Origin: Deinococcus sedimenti
GTDB taxonomy: Bacteria > Deinococcota > Deinococci > Deinococcales > Deinococcaceae
DNA: 26,153 nucleotides
NCBI RefSeq assembly: GCF_014648135.1
Contig: NZ_BMQN01000026.1
Span: 1-26,153 of the forward strand
Reading direction: 5' to 3'
This document shows positions 6,675-16,058 of the stretch, piece after piece. A program made the translations under genes and the position numbers. The notes beneath the pieces are model-generated. The model was not told the DNA's origin and did no database searches. It saw nothing but the letters and a program-made list of their open reading frames with translations. The first letter of the stretch is position 1. Each line of letters starts with the position of its first letter.

Positions 6675-9600
6675 ATGACGAACCCCACCAGCCTCGGCAG
6701 CCTAGTTGTCTCTCCCGCGATCGACGACTCCCGCTTCTGGGCGGATTTTGCTCGCCTGCAGCAGCAGGTGGAACGCGAAGGTGTGAAGCTCCACGTGGAT
6801 GACCGGGCCGCGCTGTCCGCCACGGACCGCGTCAAGAAGGACCTGGAAGCCCTGGGCAGCCTGACGGGCAAGCAGGCAGGCGAACAGGCCCGCGCCGCAA
6901 AGGTGCTGGGCGCTCAATATCAGGCCAGCGCGAAGGCCCTTCAGGAACAGAACGCGGCTGTCGTGGCTGGCTACCGCAGCCAGACCGCTGCGAGCCGGGC
7001 CGAGGTCGCCGCGGCCCAGGAACGTGCCGCGCGGATCCGGGAGCAGCAGGCTCAGATCCGGCTGACCTCCCAACTGGCCGCTCAGGCCCGCCGTGAGGAA
7101 GAGCAGCGCTACGCGGCCAGCATCAACGCCCTGAACAATGAGCAGCGGGCGTACCGCAATCTCTGGCAGTCCCGTCAGCTCAGTGACGATCAGGTCATCG
7201 AAGCCCAGCGCCGCATCCACGCTCAGGCACTCCTTCAAGCGCAGGCCGTAGACAAGCAGAGCGACGCCTACCGGCGGTTGACCCAGGTGGCTGCTGCCGC
7301 TCAGCGGACCATGGACAGCGCCCAGGGCATCAACACCCCGGGCGGGTTCTCTTCCGGCGTGCAGCAGGGCATCTTCTCGGCCCTGGGCAACCTCGGGCCG
7401 TTCGGGCAGCTGGCCGAGCAGCTGGCCGGCATCTACCAGCAGTACCGGGCCGCGCAGTCCGAGATGAAGGATGCCGGGCAGGACGTGGGCCGCGCCGCGG
7501 GTGAGGGCGTCACCGAAGGAATCAAGTCCCGCCAGGACGAGGTCAAGAAAGCCGGTGAGGCGACAGGCACTGCCGTCGAGAAGGGCCTGAAGGATGCCCT
7601 GGACATCCGCAGCCCCAGCCGCGTGCTGCGCCAGGTGGGGGTCTGGGGCGCTGACGGGCTCATTGATGGCCTGAAAGCCCGGTATGGAGAGGCGTTGCAG
7701 GCCGGTCGCAACCTCGCCATGCAGGTGCAGCGCGGGGCACAGAGCGTGAACCTGGGCAGCTCATTCGGCATCACAGGCGGCTCCGGGCTGGGATTTTTCA
7801 GCGGCGTGGGCAGCACGGCCAGCAGCGGCGGGTCCGGGGTGGCTCAGGCCGCTGCGAATACGAAAGACGCCGTCGACGCCCTGAACGACCTACCTGCCGC
7901 CGCGAAACAGGCGGAGCTCGGTGCGGCCGGGGTGGAGATCGCAGCCGAAGGGATGGGTGGCGCCGTCGAGACCGCCGCTGGGCATGTCGAGGCCCTCCGT
8001 GAAGCCCACCAGCAGGCCGATCCAGCAGCGCGCGCGACGGCACTGTCCGAGGCGCGTAACGCCATCGCGATCAGCGTCACGACGGCCGCCGTCGGCGCCC
8101 TCGCGTACGCCATGGTGACGGGCGCACAGAAGGCCGCCGAGTACGAGCAGGGACTCGCTGAAATCAGTCTCCTGACCGACAAGCTGCCCAGTCAGCTGGG
8201 CGACGTGGGCCTCGGCATCCTGAAAGTCGGCTCCGACGTTCACAAGAGCTTCGGTGAACTGAAGGAGGCGTACGAGGAGATCCTCGGGGCCAGCGTGAAG
8301 GGCACTGAGGATGATTCAGCTGCCCTGAGCTTCCTGGCCCGCAGCGCCAACCTGGCCAAAGCCACCCGCGAAGAGACGAAGGTGGCAGCGGACGCCCTGA
8401 CCAGCCTGCTGAACGCGTACAGCCAAGACGCCACGCAGGCCGGGCGAGCCAGTGACCTGCTGTGGGCCAGCATCAGCGCCGGTAAGGTCAAACTGGGCGA
8501 GATTGCCAGCAGCCTGGGCGCAACGGCCGGTCAGGCCGCAGCACTCAACGTCCCCATGGATGAGCTCCTGGGCGCCATGGCGCTGCTCACCACGCGAGGC
8601 ATCCCGGCCAGCACGGCCCTCGAGTACATCCGCAGCGCCCTGGCCAACGTTCAGAAGCCCAGCAAGGAAGCACGGGACCTCGCCAAGAGCCTGGGCATCG
8701 AATTCAGTGCCACCAGCCTCAAGAGCATGGGTCTGGTCAAGTTCCTCGATCAGCTGGGACGTGGCGTGGGGGACAACAGCGAAGCCCTCGCCACTCTGAT
8801 CGGCGACGTGGGCGGCCTGCAGGCCGTCATCGGCCTCCTGAATGGCGGGCTGAGCGACACCGACGGAATCCTGAGCAAGGTCCGCAACAGCACTGGCGAA
8901 CTCGACCGGCAGGTGGCCAAGCTCAAGGGCACCGCTGAAGACAGCGTCAACAACTTCAACGCGGCGTGGGAGCGCACCCAGATCCTGTTCAGCCGTGGGC
9001 TTCTGAACTCGTTCACGACCTTCCTCGACAAGGGCATCAACCCCGTCCTCAAGGCGATTGGTGACATGCGCACGGAGCTCGAGGGGCTGCAAGATCCCAG
9101 GGAGATCAAGGCCACTCTGAAGATCGACTGGTCGAAAGATGACGCCACCACCATGGCGTACAAGCTGATCGCCGGTGGGATTCAGGGCATCAAGGAAGCC
9201 ACCTCACTGGCCAGCGCCGCCGCTTCCGTTCCGACGCGGGCGGCCTTCGACGTGATGGGCCAGTTGGATCAGCGGCAGGCCGCAGTGGATCTGCGTGAGC
9301 AGCTGGTGGCGTCCGGCCTGATGGCGGGTGGGGCGGAGAAGTACGTCAAGCAGATCGACGCGATCATGGCCGATTACGCCACGTACCTGAAGATGTACAC
9401 CGACCTGGTCCAGAAGGGGGCGCAGGCTCTCGGCAAGCCGGGAAGTAGCAATACCCCTCTCAGCGGGGAAGGCCCGCTGCTCCCCGGGCAGACCCGTACG
9501 ACAGACGTGAGCGGCCTGGCGATCGTCGCCGGAACCGGTATGTCCGGGCGCACGCGCGGTACGCCCTACAACCAGACGTACGGCCCGAATGGCAGCTGGG

Positions 9601-12600
9601 GCCGTCACGTCGGCGAGGATTTCTTCGCGCCGGTCGGCACGCCCGTCTACGCGCCCTTCACGGGGTACGCCAGCGTCCGGCAGGACAAGGCACAGGGCAA
9701 CATCGTGGATCTGTTCGACGCAGCTGGCCGCCGCCTCACCATGATTCACCTCCAGAAGTATGCGGACGGCTTGGTGGAGGCCATCAGCAAGTCCAATGGT
9801 CGACTCCTGGTCAAACAGGGGGAACTGCTGGCCACGGTTGGACAGACCGGCACGGCCGCGCATGCCGAGCTTGGCGCGAAGAACAGCCACCTGCACCTGC
9901 ACGCCACGAACGCCGCCGGTCAGATGGTGGATCCGTTCGGGCAGACCTACCAGGGCGTGAATGCCGGTACTCCCTGGGGCTCTCCCGCAAGCGGCGCAAA
10001 ACCGACCGCACAAGAGAAGTCCTTCGAGGCTTACGTCAAGGAAGCGCAACGCCTGACCGACGCCGTCGAGAAGTACGCGCCCAGCGGCTCTGCCCCAAAC
10101 AAGGACCGGTGGCTGGTGGCCAGCGCACAACTGAAGAAATTCACGGCTGACAACGAACTGGCCGCCCAGGCGATGGAGTGGGTCAACCTGGAAGCTGGGA
10201 AATCCAAGAAGGCCGTGTCGGAGTATGGGCAGACCTTCGACAAGCTCAAGGGCCAGCTCGACATCACGTCCAGCCTGGATAACCTGGGCCGCCCGGCGGC
10301 GGACATCACCTCGCGCCTGGACACCATCCGGCAACAGGCGCTCGCCGGTGCCGAGGCGGAAAAGAAGCGCTGGGGTGAAACGGCCAAGTACAAGGCCCTC
10401 CTCGATCTCGCCGGGGACGCCGCGAAGAAGCTGGACCAGGTGCGGGGCCGCAAGGCCGACCTCACGCCCCTGCAGCGTGAACAGCAGCAGCAACAGGACG
10501 CTGTGGCGCAGCAGCGCATGGAGGCGAGCCTGCGCGCGTCCAGTGCCAAGCGCCTCCAACAGCTGGTCGACGGCGGGGTGACGTCGGAGGTCAGCCTCGC
10601 GAAGTGGCAGGCGGCCCAGGCAGAGATCAAACGCCGCCAGGACGCCCAGGACAAGGACGACAAGAAACGGGAAGAAGACCGCAAGGTGGCGGGGCAGAAC
10701 CGCCTCGCCGCGGAGCGGGCCCTGGCCGACGGGCAGTTCGAACTGGCTAGCCGCACCGCCGGACTCGTGATCACGACCTACGAGCGTCAGGTGAAGGGTG
10801 CCGGAGAGAGTGCGGCCGCACGTCTCGACATCGAGGAGCGGCTGGGGGCGGACGTCCTCGCGGCCCGGGAGACTCAGGCCCGCGTGGCGGCCCAGCAGGA
10901 GAAGACCCGCCTGGAACGTGAGCGCAACACTGCCGTGAACGCCACGGGGCTGACCCTGTCCCAGCGGCAGAAGCTCTGGAACCAGTACGGCGACAAGATC
11001 CGGCAGGTGGACGCCGACCTGGCCGAAACGCTGGTCGGCATTCAGGACGACGCCACCCGGCAGATGGCTGATCTCCAGCAGCGGGCCTTCAGCGAGGAAA
11101 ACGTCGGCAAGGCGGAGGCGTACGCGGACCGGCTGCGGGCCACGATCGCCAGCCTGCCCGGGCAGAGCAAAGAAGGGCTGCTCACCATCTACAGCGAGGC
11201 CCGTGCCACCCGAGATCAGGAACTGCTGAAGGCGGTGTACGAGGAGTGGGAACGCCGACGCCTGGACGAGGAAGAGGGGCAGCGCGTCATCTTCGAGCTG
11301 CAGGCCCAGGCCAACACCGCCCTGGCCGAAGGGGCCAAGAAGGTTGCCGATGAACTGGCCGCAGCTGGTGACTCGGACGGGGCGCTGGCTACCCTGGAAA
11401 ACGCTTTGGACGGGGTGATGGACGCAGCCCAGCGGGGCGAGGATGCCGCGGATGCCATCAACCTGCTGACCGATGCCATCAACGGCCTGACCGGCAACAC
11501 CGCCCTGACGGAGGAGTTCAACACCTTCGTGGCCGGGCTGTCGGGCACGATCGACGAACAGATCGGTCAGGTGGTCGACCGCCTCGAGGAGGTCACCGAC
11601 CCGGCCATGCGCGCCAAGCTGCAGGGCCTGCTCAAGGACCTGCGGGCCGACATGCCCAAGTACGCCGACCCGTACGCGGCGGGCTACGTGCCCGGCACCA
11701 ACGGCTTCGTCTCCACCGGGGACGCGCCAGATCTGGAAGAAGTGGCCAGCGCCCGGGACCTCGGGACGCTGCTGAACGAAACCACCGACCCCGCGCAGGT
11801 GCAGGCCCTCATGGGTGAAGTGGTGGACCTGCTGGCCAGCGAGATCGGGCAGCGCCTCCCCGACACCATCCGCACCGGGCTGGAGGAAAGCGTCAAAGGG
11901 GCGCAGGGGTACCTGGACGCCCTGGCCCAGATCACGGAGGACGGGATCGTGGACGGCTGGGAACGGGCCGGGAAGGTGGCGCTGCAGAACCCGCTGCCCA
12001 CGAACCGCTTCTCGGACTTCAGCACCCAGATCTTCGCGCTGGGGGCGGACGGCCTGAGTGATCCCACCCAGTACGACGCGCTGACCAGTTCCCTGCAACA
12101 GGCCCGGGCGGCCAGCCAACTGACCGAGGCGGATCTTCAGAATCTGCTGGCGCTGATCGAGGAGCTCCGCAATCCCAAGACTCCTGAGATCGGGAAGGCC
12201 TTCGACCTGAACCAGTGGCAGGCCGACATCCAGACCCTTACCGACGACTTCGACAGTGGGCGCCTGACCGCCGGTGAGTACTCGTCCGGCCTTCGCGAAG
12301 CGTCGATGCAGCTGAACGACCTGGCGGACGAAGCCGAGCGGATGGGGAACTTGAAGCTGGCCGGTCAGTTCCGAGATTTGGCAGGCAGCCTGCGGGCCAT
12401 GACCCCGGAGATCGCGGGACTGCTCAAGGGGCTCGGGAAGGCGCAGGAATACGCCGGGTACATCCAGGACCTGGCGGGCGCGTTCAGTGCCCTGGCTGAG
12501 GCGACAGGAAAAGAGGACCTCGCCGCGAACCTGAACGGGCTGGGCAACCTGGCTGGGAAGGTGGCGGCCCTGGCTGGGGACGTCATGCGGATCATCGCCA

Positions 12601-13433
12601 ACCCGGCCGACGTGGGCGCGTGGGTCGGCGCCATCACCAAGGTCATCTCCGGGATCGCTGAAGCCATGAACGGGTACCGCCAGGCGTACGCCCAGGCGAA
12701 GCAGATGCAGGACGAGTTCAACAAGCGCTTCACGCTGATCGACGGCAACGACTTCGCGAAGACCACCGTGCGGTCCAGGGGCTGGCTCGCCGACACGTTC
12801 GGGGGCGGGCCCGAGGTGAAGCAAGTCGTGGACGAGTTCGGGTTGAAGATCGCGCAGGCCATTGAGGGCGGGGTGATGGGCGGCATCAAGAACGGCATGA
12901 AGCAGGCCCTGACCACTGGGGACTGGACGAACTTCAGCAACACCTTCCGCGAGAGTGCGTACAGCGGCGTGGTGGACGGGTTGATCGAGGCGATCTTCAA
13001 CGACGCGTTGAAAACCATCCTGGCGCCGGGCATCAAGGCACTGACCGACGCCGCGAAGACCCCAGGGACCGAGGATGACGCGGCGGCCGTGGCAGCCTTC
13101 GAGGCAGGCATCGTGGCCGCCGAGCAGTTCCTGACTACCACCGGGCAGGCCATCCAGCCCAGCCTGGACCGCCTCCGGAACAACCTGGGCATCACGACGC
13201 CCAGCAACACGGGTGGGGTGGACACCACCGGCCTGAGCACCCTGCCAGAGCCCATCCAGTTCGAGCTGGCCACTCCGCTGCTCGAAGGGGTGCGCGGGCT
13301 GAAAGAGGCGGGGAACGTGTTGCTGGAAGGCGCCACGATCATCCGGGACGCGGCGAAGGCGGGCTTTCGCGTCACGGTGCAACAGGAACAGACCAGCAGC
13401 AGCTACCGCAGCACCACCGGCACGCTGGTGTGA
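6675..13433 (+). CDS. tape measure protein with M23 peptidase domain
   Basis: A 2252-residue protein that would set tail length and lie inside the tube. Residues 20-230 are coiled-coil rich. The motif DIRSPSRVLRQVG, frequent in tape measure proteins, is near 308-320. A hydrophobic segment (ISVTTAAVGALAYAMVTG) is near 462-482. A TP901/PhageMin-type core follows to about 760 (YEQGLAEISLLTDKL, LNVPMDELLGAMALLTTRGI). An M23 metallopeptidase domain spans about 955-1100: H978 and D982 form the H-x-x-x-D site and HLHLH at 1072-1076 gives the H-x-H site, so the zinc ligands appear intact. It probably cuts peptidoglycan cross-links during DNA entry. Long helical stretches follow, with further hydrophobic helices at about 1930-1990. 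At about 0.15 nm per residue, the usual rule, the tail could be close to 300 nm. The start has AGGAGGTGA upstream. Confidence 0.92.
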   Translation: MTNPTSLGSLVVSPAIDDSRFWADFARLQQQVEREGVKLHVDDRAALSATDRVKKDLEALGSLTGKQAGEQARAAKVLGAQYQASAKALQEQNAAVVAGYRSQTAASRAEVAAAQERAARIREQQAQIRLTSQLAAQARREEEQRYAASINALNNEQRAYRNLWQSRQLSDDQVIEAQRRIHAQALLQAQAVDKQSDAYRRLTQVAAAAQRTMDSAQGINTPGGFSSGVQQGIFSALGNLGPFGQLAEQLAGIYQQYRAAQSEMKDAGQDVGRAAGEGVTEGIKSRQDEVKKAGEATGTAVEKGLKDALDIRSPSRVLRQVGVWGADGLIDGLKARYGEALQAGRNLAMQVQRGAQSVNLGSSFGITGGSGLGFFSGVGSTASSGGSGVAQAAANTKDAVDALNDLPAAAKQAELGAAGVEIAAEGMGGAVETAAGHVEALREAHQQADPAARATALSEARNAIAISVTTAAVGALAYAMVTGAQKAAEYEQGLAEISLLTDKLPSQLGDVGLGILKVGSDVHKSFGELKEAYEEILGASVKGTEDDSAALSFLARSANLAKATREETKVAADALTSLLNAYSQDATQAGRASDLLWASISAGKVKLGEIASSLGATAGQAAALNVPMDELLGAMALLTTRGIPASTALEYIRSALANVQKPSKEARDLAKSLGIEFSATSLKSMGLVKFLDQLGRGVGDNSEALATLIGDVGGLQAVIGLLNGGLSDTDGILSKVRNSTGELDRQVAKLKGTAEDSVNNFNAAWERTQILFSRGLLNSFTTFLDKGINPVLKAIGDMRTELEGLQDPREIKATLKIDWSKDDATTMAYKLIAGGIQGIKEATSLASAAASVPTRAAFDVMGQLDQRQAAVDLREQLVASGLMAGGAEKYVKQIDAIMADYATYLKMYTDLVQKGAQALGKPGSSNTPLSGEGPLLPGQTRTTDVSGLAIVAGTGMSGRTRGTPYNQTYGPNGSWGRHVGEDFFAPVGTPVYAPFTGYASVRQDKAQGNIVDLFDAAGRRLTMIHLQKYADGLVEAISKSNGRLLVKQGELLATVGQTGTAAHAELGAKNSHLHLHATNAAGQMVDPFGQTYQGVNAGTPWGSPASGAKPTAQEKSFEAYVKEAQRLTDAVEKYAPSGSAPNKDRWLVASAQLKKFTADNELAAQAMEWVNLEAGKSKKAVSEYGQTFDKLKGQLDITSSLDNLGRPAADITSRLDTIRQQALAGAEAEKKRWGETAKYKALLDLAGDAAKKLDQVRGRKADLTPLQREQQQQQDAVAQQRMEASLRASSAKRLQQLVDGGVTSEVSLAKWQAAQAEIKRRQDAQDKDDKKREEDRKVAGQNRLAAERALADGQFELASRTAGLVITTYERQVKGAGESAAARLDIEERLGADVLAARETQARVAAQQEKTRLERERNTAVNATGLTLSQRQKLWNQYGDKIRQVDADLAETLVGIQDDATRQMADLQQRAFSEENVGKAEAYADRLRATIASLPGQSKEGLLTIYSEARATRDQELLKAVYEEWERRRLDEEEGQRVIFELQAQANTALAEGAKKVADELAAAGDSDGALATLENALDGVMDAAQRGEDAADAINLLTDAINGLTGNTALTEEFNTFVAGLSGTIDEQIGQVVDRLEEVTDPAMRAKLQGLLKDLRADMPKYADPYAAGYVPGTNGFVSTGDAPDLEEVASARDLGTLLNETTDPAQVQALMGEVVDLLASEIGQRLPDTIRTGLEESVKGAQGYLDALAQITEDGIVDGWERAGKVALQNPLPTNRFSDFSTQIFALGADGLSDPTQYDALTSSLQQARAASQLTEADLQNLLALIEELRNPKTPEIGKAFDLNQWQADIQTLTDDFDSGRLTAGEYSSGLREASMQLNDLADEAERMGNLKLAGQFRDLAGSLRAMTPEIAGLLKGLGKAQEYAGYIQDLAGAFSALAEATGKEDLAANLNGLGNLAGKVAALAGDVMRIIANPADVGAWVGAITKVISGIAEAMNGYRQAYAQAKQMQDEFNKRFTLIDGNDFAKTTVRSRGWLADTFGGGPEVKQVVDEFGLKIAQAIEGGVMGGIKNGMKQALTTGDWTNFSNTFRESAYSGVVDGLIEAIFNDALKTILAPGIKALTDAAKTPGTEDDAAAVAAFEAGIVAAEQFLTTTGQAIQPSLDRLRNNLGITTPSNTGGVDTTGLSTLPEPIQFELATPLLEGVRGLKEAGNVLLEGATIIRDAAKAGFRVTVQQEQTSSSYRSTTGTLV

Positions 13434-13434
13434 A

Positions 13435-13614
13435 TCAGTGGAACAGTTCCCGGATCCCCTGACCCAGCAGGATCAGCAGGCCTCTCAGTCCTAGACCTGC
13501 GGCGGCAGCGGCCTCTTCAGGCCGCTGTTTCCAGACCCGTTCAAAGATCCAGCCATAGACCAGCAGGGCCGTTAACGCTACCAGCAGCACACCCACGATC
13601 AATACCACGGTCAT
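13435..13614 (-). CDS. small membrane protein on the opposite strand
   Basis: A 59-residue frame on the minus strand fills most of the gap between the tape measure and tail-tip genes. It starts MTVVLIVGVLLVALTALLVY, one strong membrane helix, followed by a charged turn (ERVWKQRPEE), an Ala-rich stretch and an amphipathic end (GLRGLLILLGQGIRELFH). There is only a weak ribosome binding site (AGAAG) and no clear promoter. The plus strand has no credible frame here. It could be a small moron-like or regulatory membrane protein, or a chance frame; the coherent membrane-protein pattern makes a real gene somewhat more likely. Confidence 0.45.
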   Translation of the reverse strand: MTVVLIVGVLLVALTALLVYGWIFERVWKQRPEEAAAAAGLGLRGLLILLGQGIRELFH

Positions 13615-13659
13615 ACCGCTTCTACGCGAGCCTGAACTCGCAAGTTCCCTGGAGGCTCA

Positions 13660-15390
13660 ATGGAAGAGTACCGAATCCGCGTGCTGTCCCCGGACGGCAC
13701 GGAGAAACACGTTCGTGAGCTGGACCCGCCCAGCGGCACGCCCCTGTACCTCGTGGGTGGGCCACGCCGCATGGAAGTCGGGCCCCTCGGAGACTGCCGG
13801 GAGGCCACCTTCGAGGGTGACCCGGCCACCCTGGGCATCGGGCCGCGCGACACCGTGCAGGTCCAGTACCGGACCGGCCACGGAGTGTGGCTGAACCGGT
13901 ACGCGGGCACGGCCGTGATCACCGGCAGTACACGCAGCGAGGTGGGCCGCTACAAGCTGCAGGGCCTGCGCTACAAGCGCCTGATCGAGATCGAGGTCCG
14001 GACCCTGCTCCTCGAGGCGGACCTGGGCGCGCAGGTGCGGCAGCTGTTCGTCGACGTGATCGCGTCCGGCCAGCTGGGCAGCACCCTGCTCCCGCCCACC
14101 ACGGCCACCATCCCGGACCTGAACATCACCAGCGCGGCGATCCAGGGGAACTTCTGGCCCGCCGCGAAGCTGATCGATGAGCGGCTCAAGGGCCGCAGTC
14201 GACAGACCCGCACGTACCTGAATCCGGACGGCAGCACCCAGGCGAAGGACGTGAATCCCGACTGGGGCGTGAACGCCGACCTGCGCCCCACGTTCGGGTA
14301 CCCGACCGGCACGCTGGTGATCGACGAGGCCACCTTCGGCGTCGAGATCGACGGGCTGGACACGGACAGCAGCACGCTCGTCACGGACGTCCGGGTGGTC
14401 TTCGCGCAGACGCTGGGCGCGCAGGGCCTCACCAACGCAGCCGACGGCACGGGGAACCACCAGTACCAGGACGTGAAGACGCCTCTGACCTACCCGATCA
14501 GCGTGGCGCCCCGCACGTTCGGGGAGGCGTGGCGCGGCCTGCCGCTGCCCGTTGAGGCCAGCCTGTTCGAACGTCTCCCGGCCAGCACAGCTCAGGCCTT
14601 CGCCACCGGGTTCATCCGGCAAGGGGCTCCGGACCCGCCGAACATCACGCCGACGGTGACGGGCAACTGGAGCGCCCTGTGGGACGGGGACGCACTGACC
14701 ACGGTCACGATCGGCCCGCCTCCAGACGTGACGGTGAGCACCTACACCGTGCAGCTGACCTTCCCGGACGCCACGCCCCTGCCGGACGGCTGGGAGGCGA
14801 GGGCCACAGGTGGGTCGATCTCGCAGCTGACGGTCGAGGCCCGGGACGGCCTGGTGCAACCCAACGGCGGCAGTCACACCGCCTCCGCGACGGTGAATGG
14901 CCCGAACACTCCAACCGGCCTGGCTCTCCTGGGTGACGCGACGCGGGCCCGCCTGGCGGCTGTCTGGACGCAGGGCGGCGGCTGGCCAGGCGGGAAGACG
15001 GTGTACTTCCAGATCACCCCGGCGGACCCGCAGCAGCCCGTGGTGCTGAGCGCCGGGACGCTGGTGCGGGCCAATCCAGCCCTGCTGGACGCCAGCGCGA
15101 CGCCCCTGGCCCGCATTCCGACCCTGAACCCAGTCACGGCCCGGCTGCCCGGCTGGAATTACAGCCCGGCGGCCACCGCGCAGCTGACCCTGCGGGATCC
15201 GCTTGGGAACGCTGTGGAGACCCGGGAGTTGCCCATCGAACTGCTCGTGTACGACACCAATGACGACGGCGAACTGTACACCGAGGTTCGCTGTGGGCAG
15301 CGCGACGAGGCGGAGGCCCTGAGCTTCACGTCCGCGATTGCTTCCCGGGATCAGAACGCCACGACCGATGCCGTGCAGGCCAGCACGTAA
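13660..15390 (+). CDS. putative tail hub / tail-tip protein
   Basis: A 576-residue strand-rich protein directly downstream of the tape measure gene, where distal tail and hub proteins lie. Residues 1-110 (VGPLGDCREATFEGDPATLG, YRTGHGVWLNRYAGTAVITG, GRYKLQGLRYKRLIEIEV) resemble the first domain of hub proteins of the gp27/gpD type, which interpret tail geometry. The middle has helices and Asn/Thr-rich loops. Residues about 325-560 look like one or two immunoglobulin-like or fibronectin-like modules (TVSTYTVQLTFPDATPLPDG, SPAATAQLTLRDPLGNAVET), typical of exposed tail parts. I could not identify a catalytic motif. The ATG has CTGGAGG upstream. Identity beyond tail protein is tentative. Confidence 0.65.
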   Translation: MEEYRIRVLSPDGTEKHVRELDPPSGTPLYLVGGPRRMEVGPLGDCREATFEGDPATLGIGPRDTVQVQYRTGHGVWLNRYAGTAVITGSTRSEVGRYKLQGLRYKRLIEIEVRTLLLEADLGAQVRQLFVDVIASGQLGSTLLPPTTATIPDLNITSAAIQGNFWPAAKLIDERLKGRSRQTRTYLNPDGSTQAKDVNPDWGVNADLRPTFGYPTGTLVIDEATFGVEIDGLDTDSSTLVTDVRVVFAQTLGAQGLTNAADGTGNHQYQDVKTPLTYPISVAPRTFGEAWRGLPLPVEASLFERLPASTAQAFATGFIRQGAPDPPNITPTVTGNWSALWDGDALTTVTIGPPPDVTVSTYTVQLTFPDATPLPDGWEARATGGSISQLTVEARDGLVQPNGGSHTASATVNGPNTPTGLALLGDATRARLAAVWTQGGGWPGGKTVYFQITPADPQQPVVLSAGTLVRANPALLDASATPLARIPTLNPVTARLPGWNYSPAATAQLTLRDPLGNAVETRELPIELLVYDTNDDGELYTEVRCGQRDEAEALSFTSAIASRDQNATTDAVQAST

Positions 15391-15398
15391 GGAGGACC

Positions 15399-16058
15399 AT
15401 GACCCTACTCGCCCGCCTTCCGCCACTCCTGCCGGATACCACCCCGGCGGAACCGCTGCCCCCCTCCCTCGTGGTGGGGGGTGTGATCTTCCTGGCCAGC
15501 CAGGGACCGCATCCCATCAGCGTGACCCGCACGGCGCTGGACGTCACGCTGAACACCACGCCTCGCCAGACCGCCCGGGGGCGCACCTGGGCATCCGGCA
15601 GCCGGACGCAGAAGCCCGTGCAACTGCCGCTAACCTTCCGGGTCGAGGGGGAGGACACCTTCGACGTCGCCACCCGGGCGAAGCGCTGGCACGCCCTGGC
15701 ACTCAGCGCCACTGAGTACGGCGAGGGAGCCAGCAGCCTGACCATCCTGGCGGTCCTGGATCACCAGGAGCCGTTCGGGGAGGGCCTGACCCGCACGTTC
15801 CGCGTGACGTACCTCGCCCGGGACGGTTCTTGGCGCCTGGACGATGACGACCCGAACCCCACCCCGCTGCCGGTGCAGGGCGTGCTGGGGAACTACCCGC
15901 TGGGCATGCTGTACGCCGACACGGAAGGCCCGAACTACTACGACGTGGAGCCGCTGGGCGGCATGAGCGTGGCGGACGCCCCACCGGACACGTTCACGCA
16001 CCCGGACGCCGCCTTCACCTACTCACTGATCGAGGTCACTGATGACGAATCCAGTTAA
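15399..16058 (+). CDS. putative tail-tip protein
   Basis: A 219-residue protein I cannot place in a named family. It has a hydrophobic strand near the start (SLVVGGVIFLASQGPHPISV), a central strand-rich domain (VQLPLTFRVEGEDTFDVATR, then EGLTRTFRVTYLARDGSWRL), a Pro/Asp linker and an acidic end. The middle segment resembles small distal-tail-type beta sandwiches, but this is impression only. The start ATG has TAAGGAGGACC upstream. The gene overlaps the next by 17 nt, so the two are probably made together and may interact in the tail tip. Confidence 0.6.
   Translation: MTLLARLPPLLPDTTPAEPLPPSLVVGGVIFLASQGPHPISVTRTALDVTLNTTPRQTARGRTWASGSRTQKPVQLPLTFRVEGEDTFDVATRAKRWHALALSATEYGEGASSLTILAVLDHQEPFGEGLTRTFRVTYLARDGSWRLDDDDPNPTPLPVQGVLGNYPLGMLYADTEGPNYYDVEPLGGMSVADAPPDTFTHPDAAFTYSLIEVTDDESS

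Noticed and set aside
9204..13382. Minus-strand frame of 1392 residues opposite the tape measure gene
   Set aside because: It arises from codon bias of the real gene on the other strand; the sequence is rich in Arg, Gly, Val and Gln with no recognisable motif.
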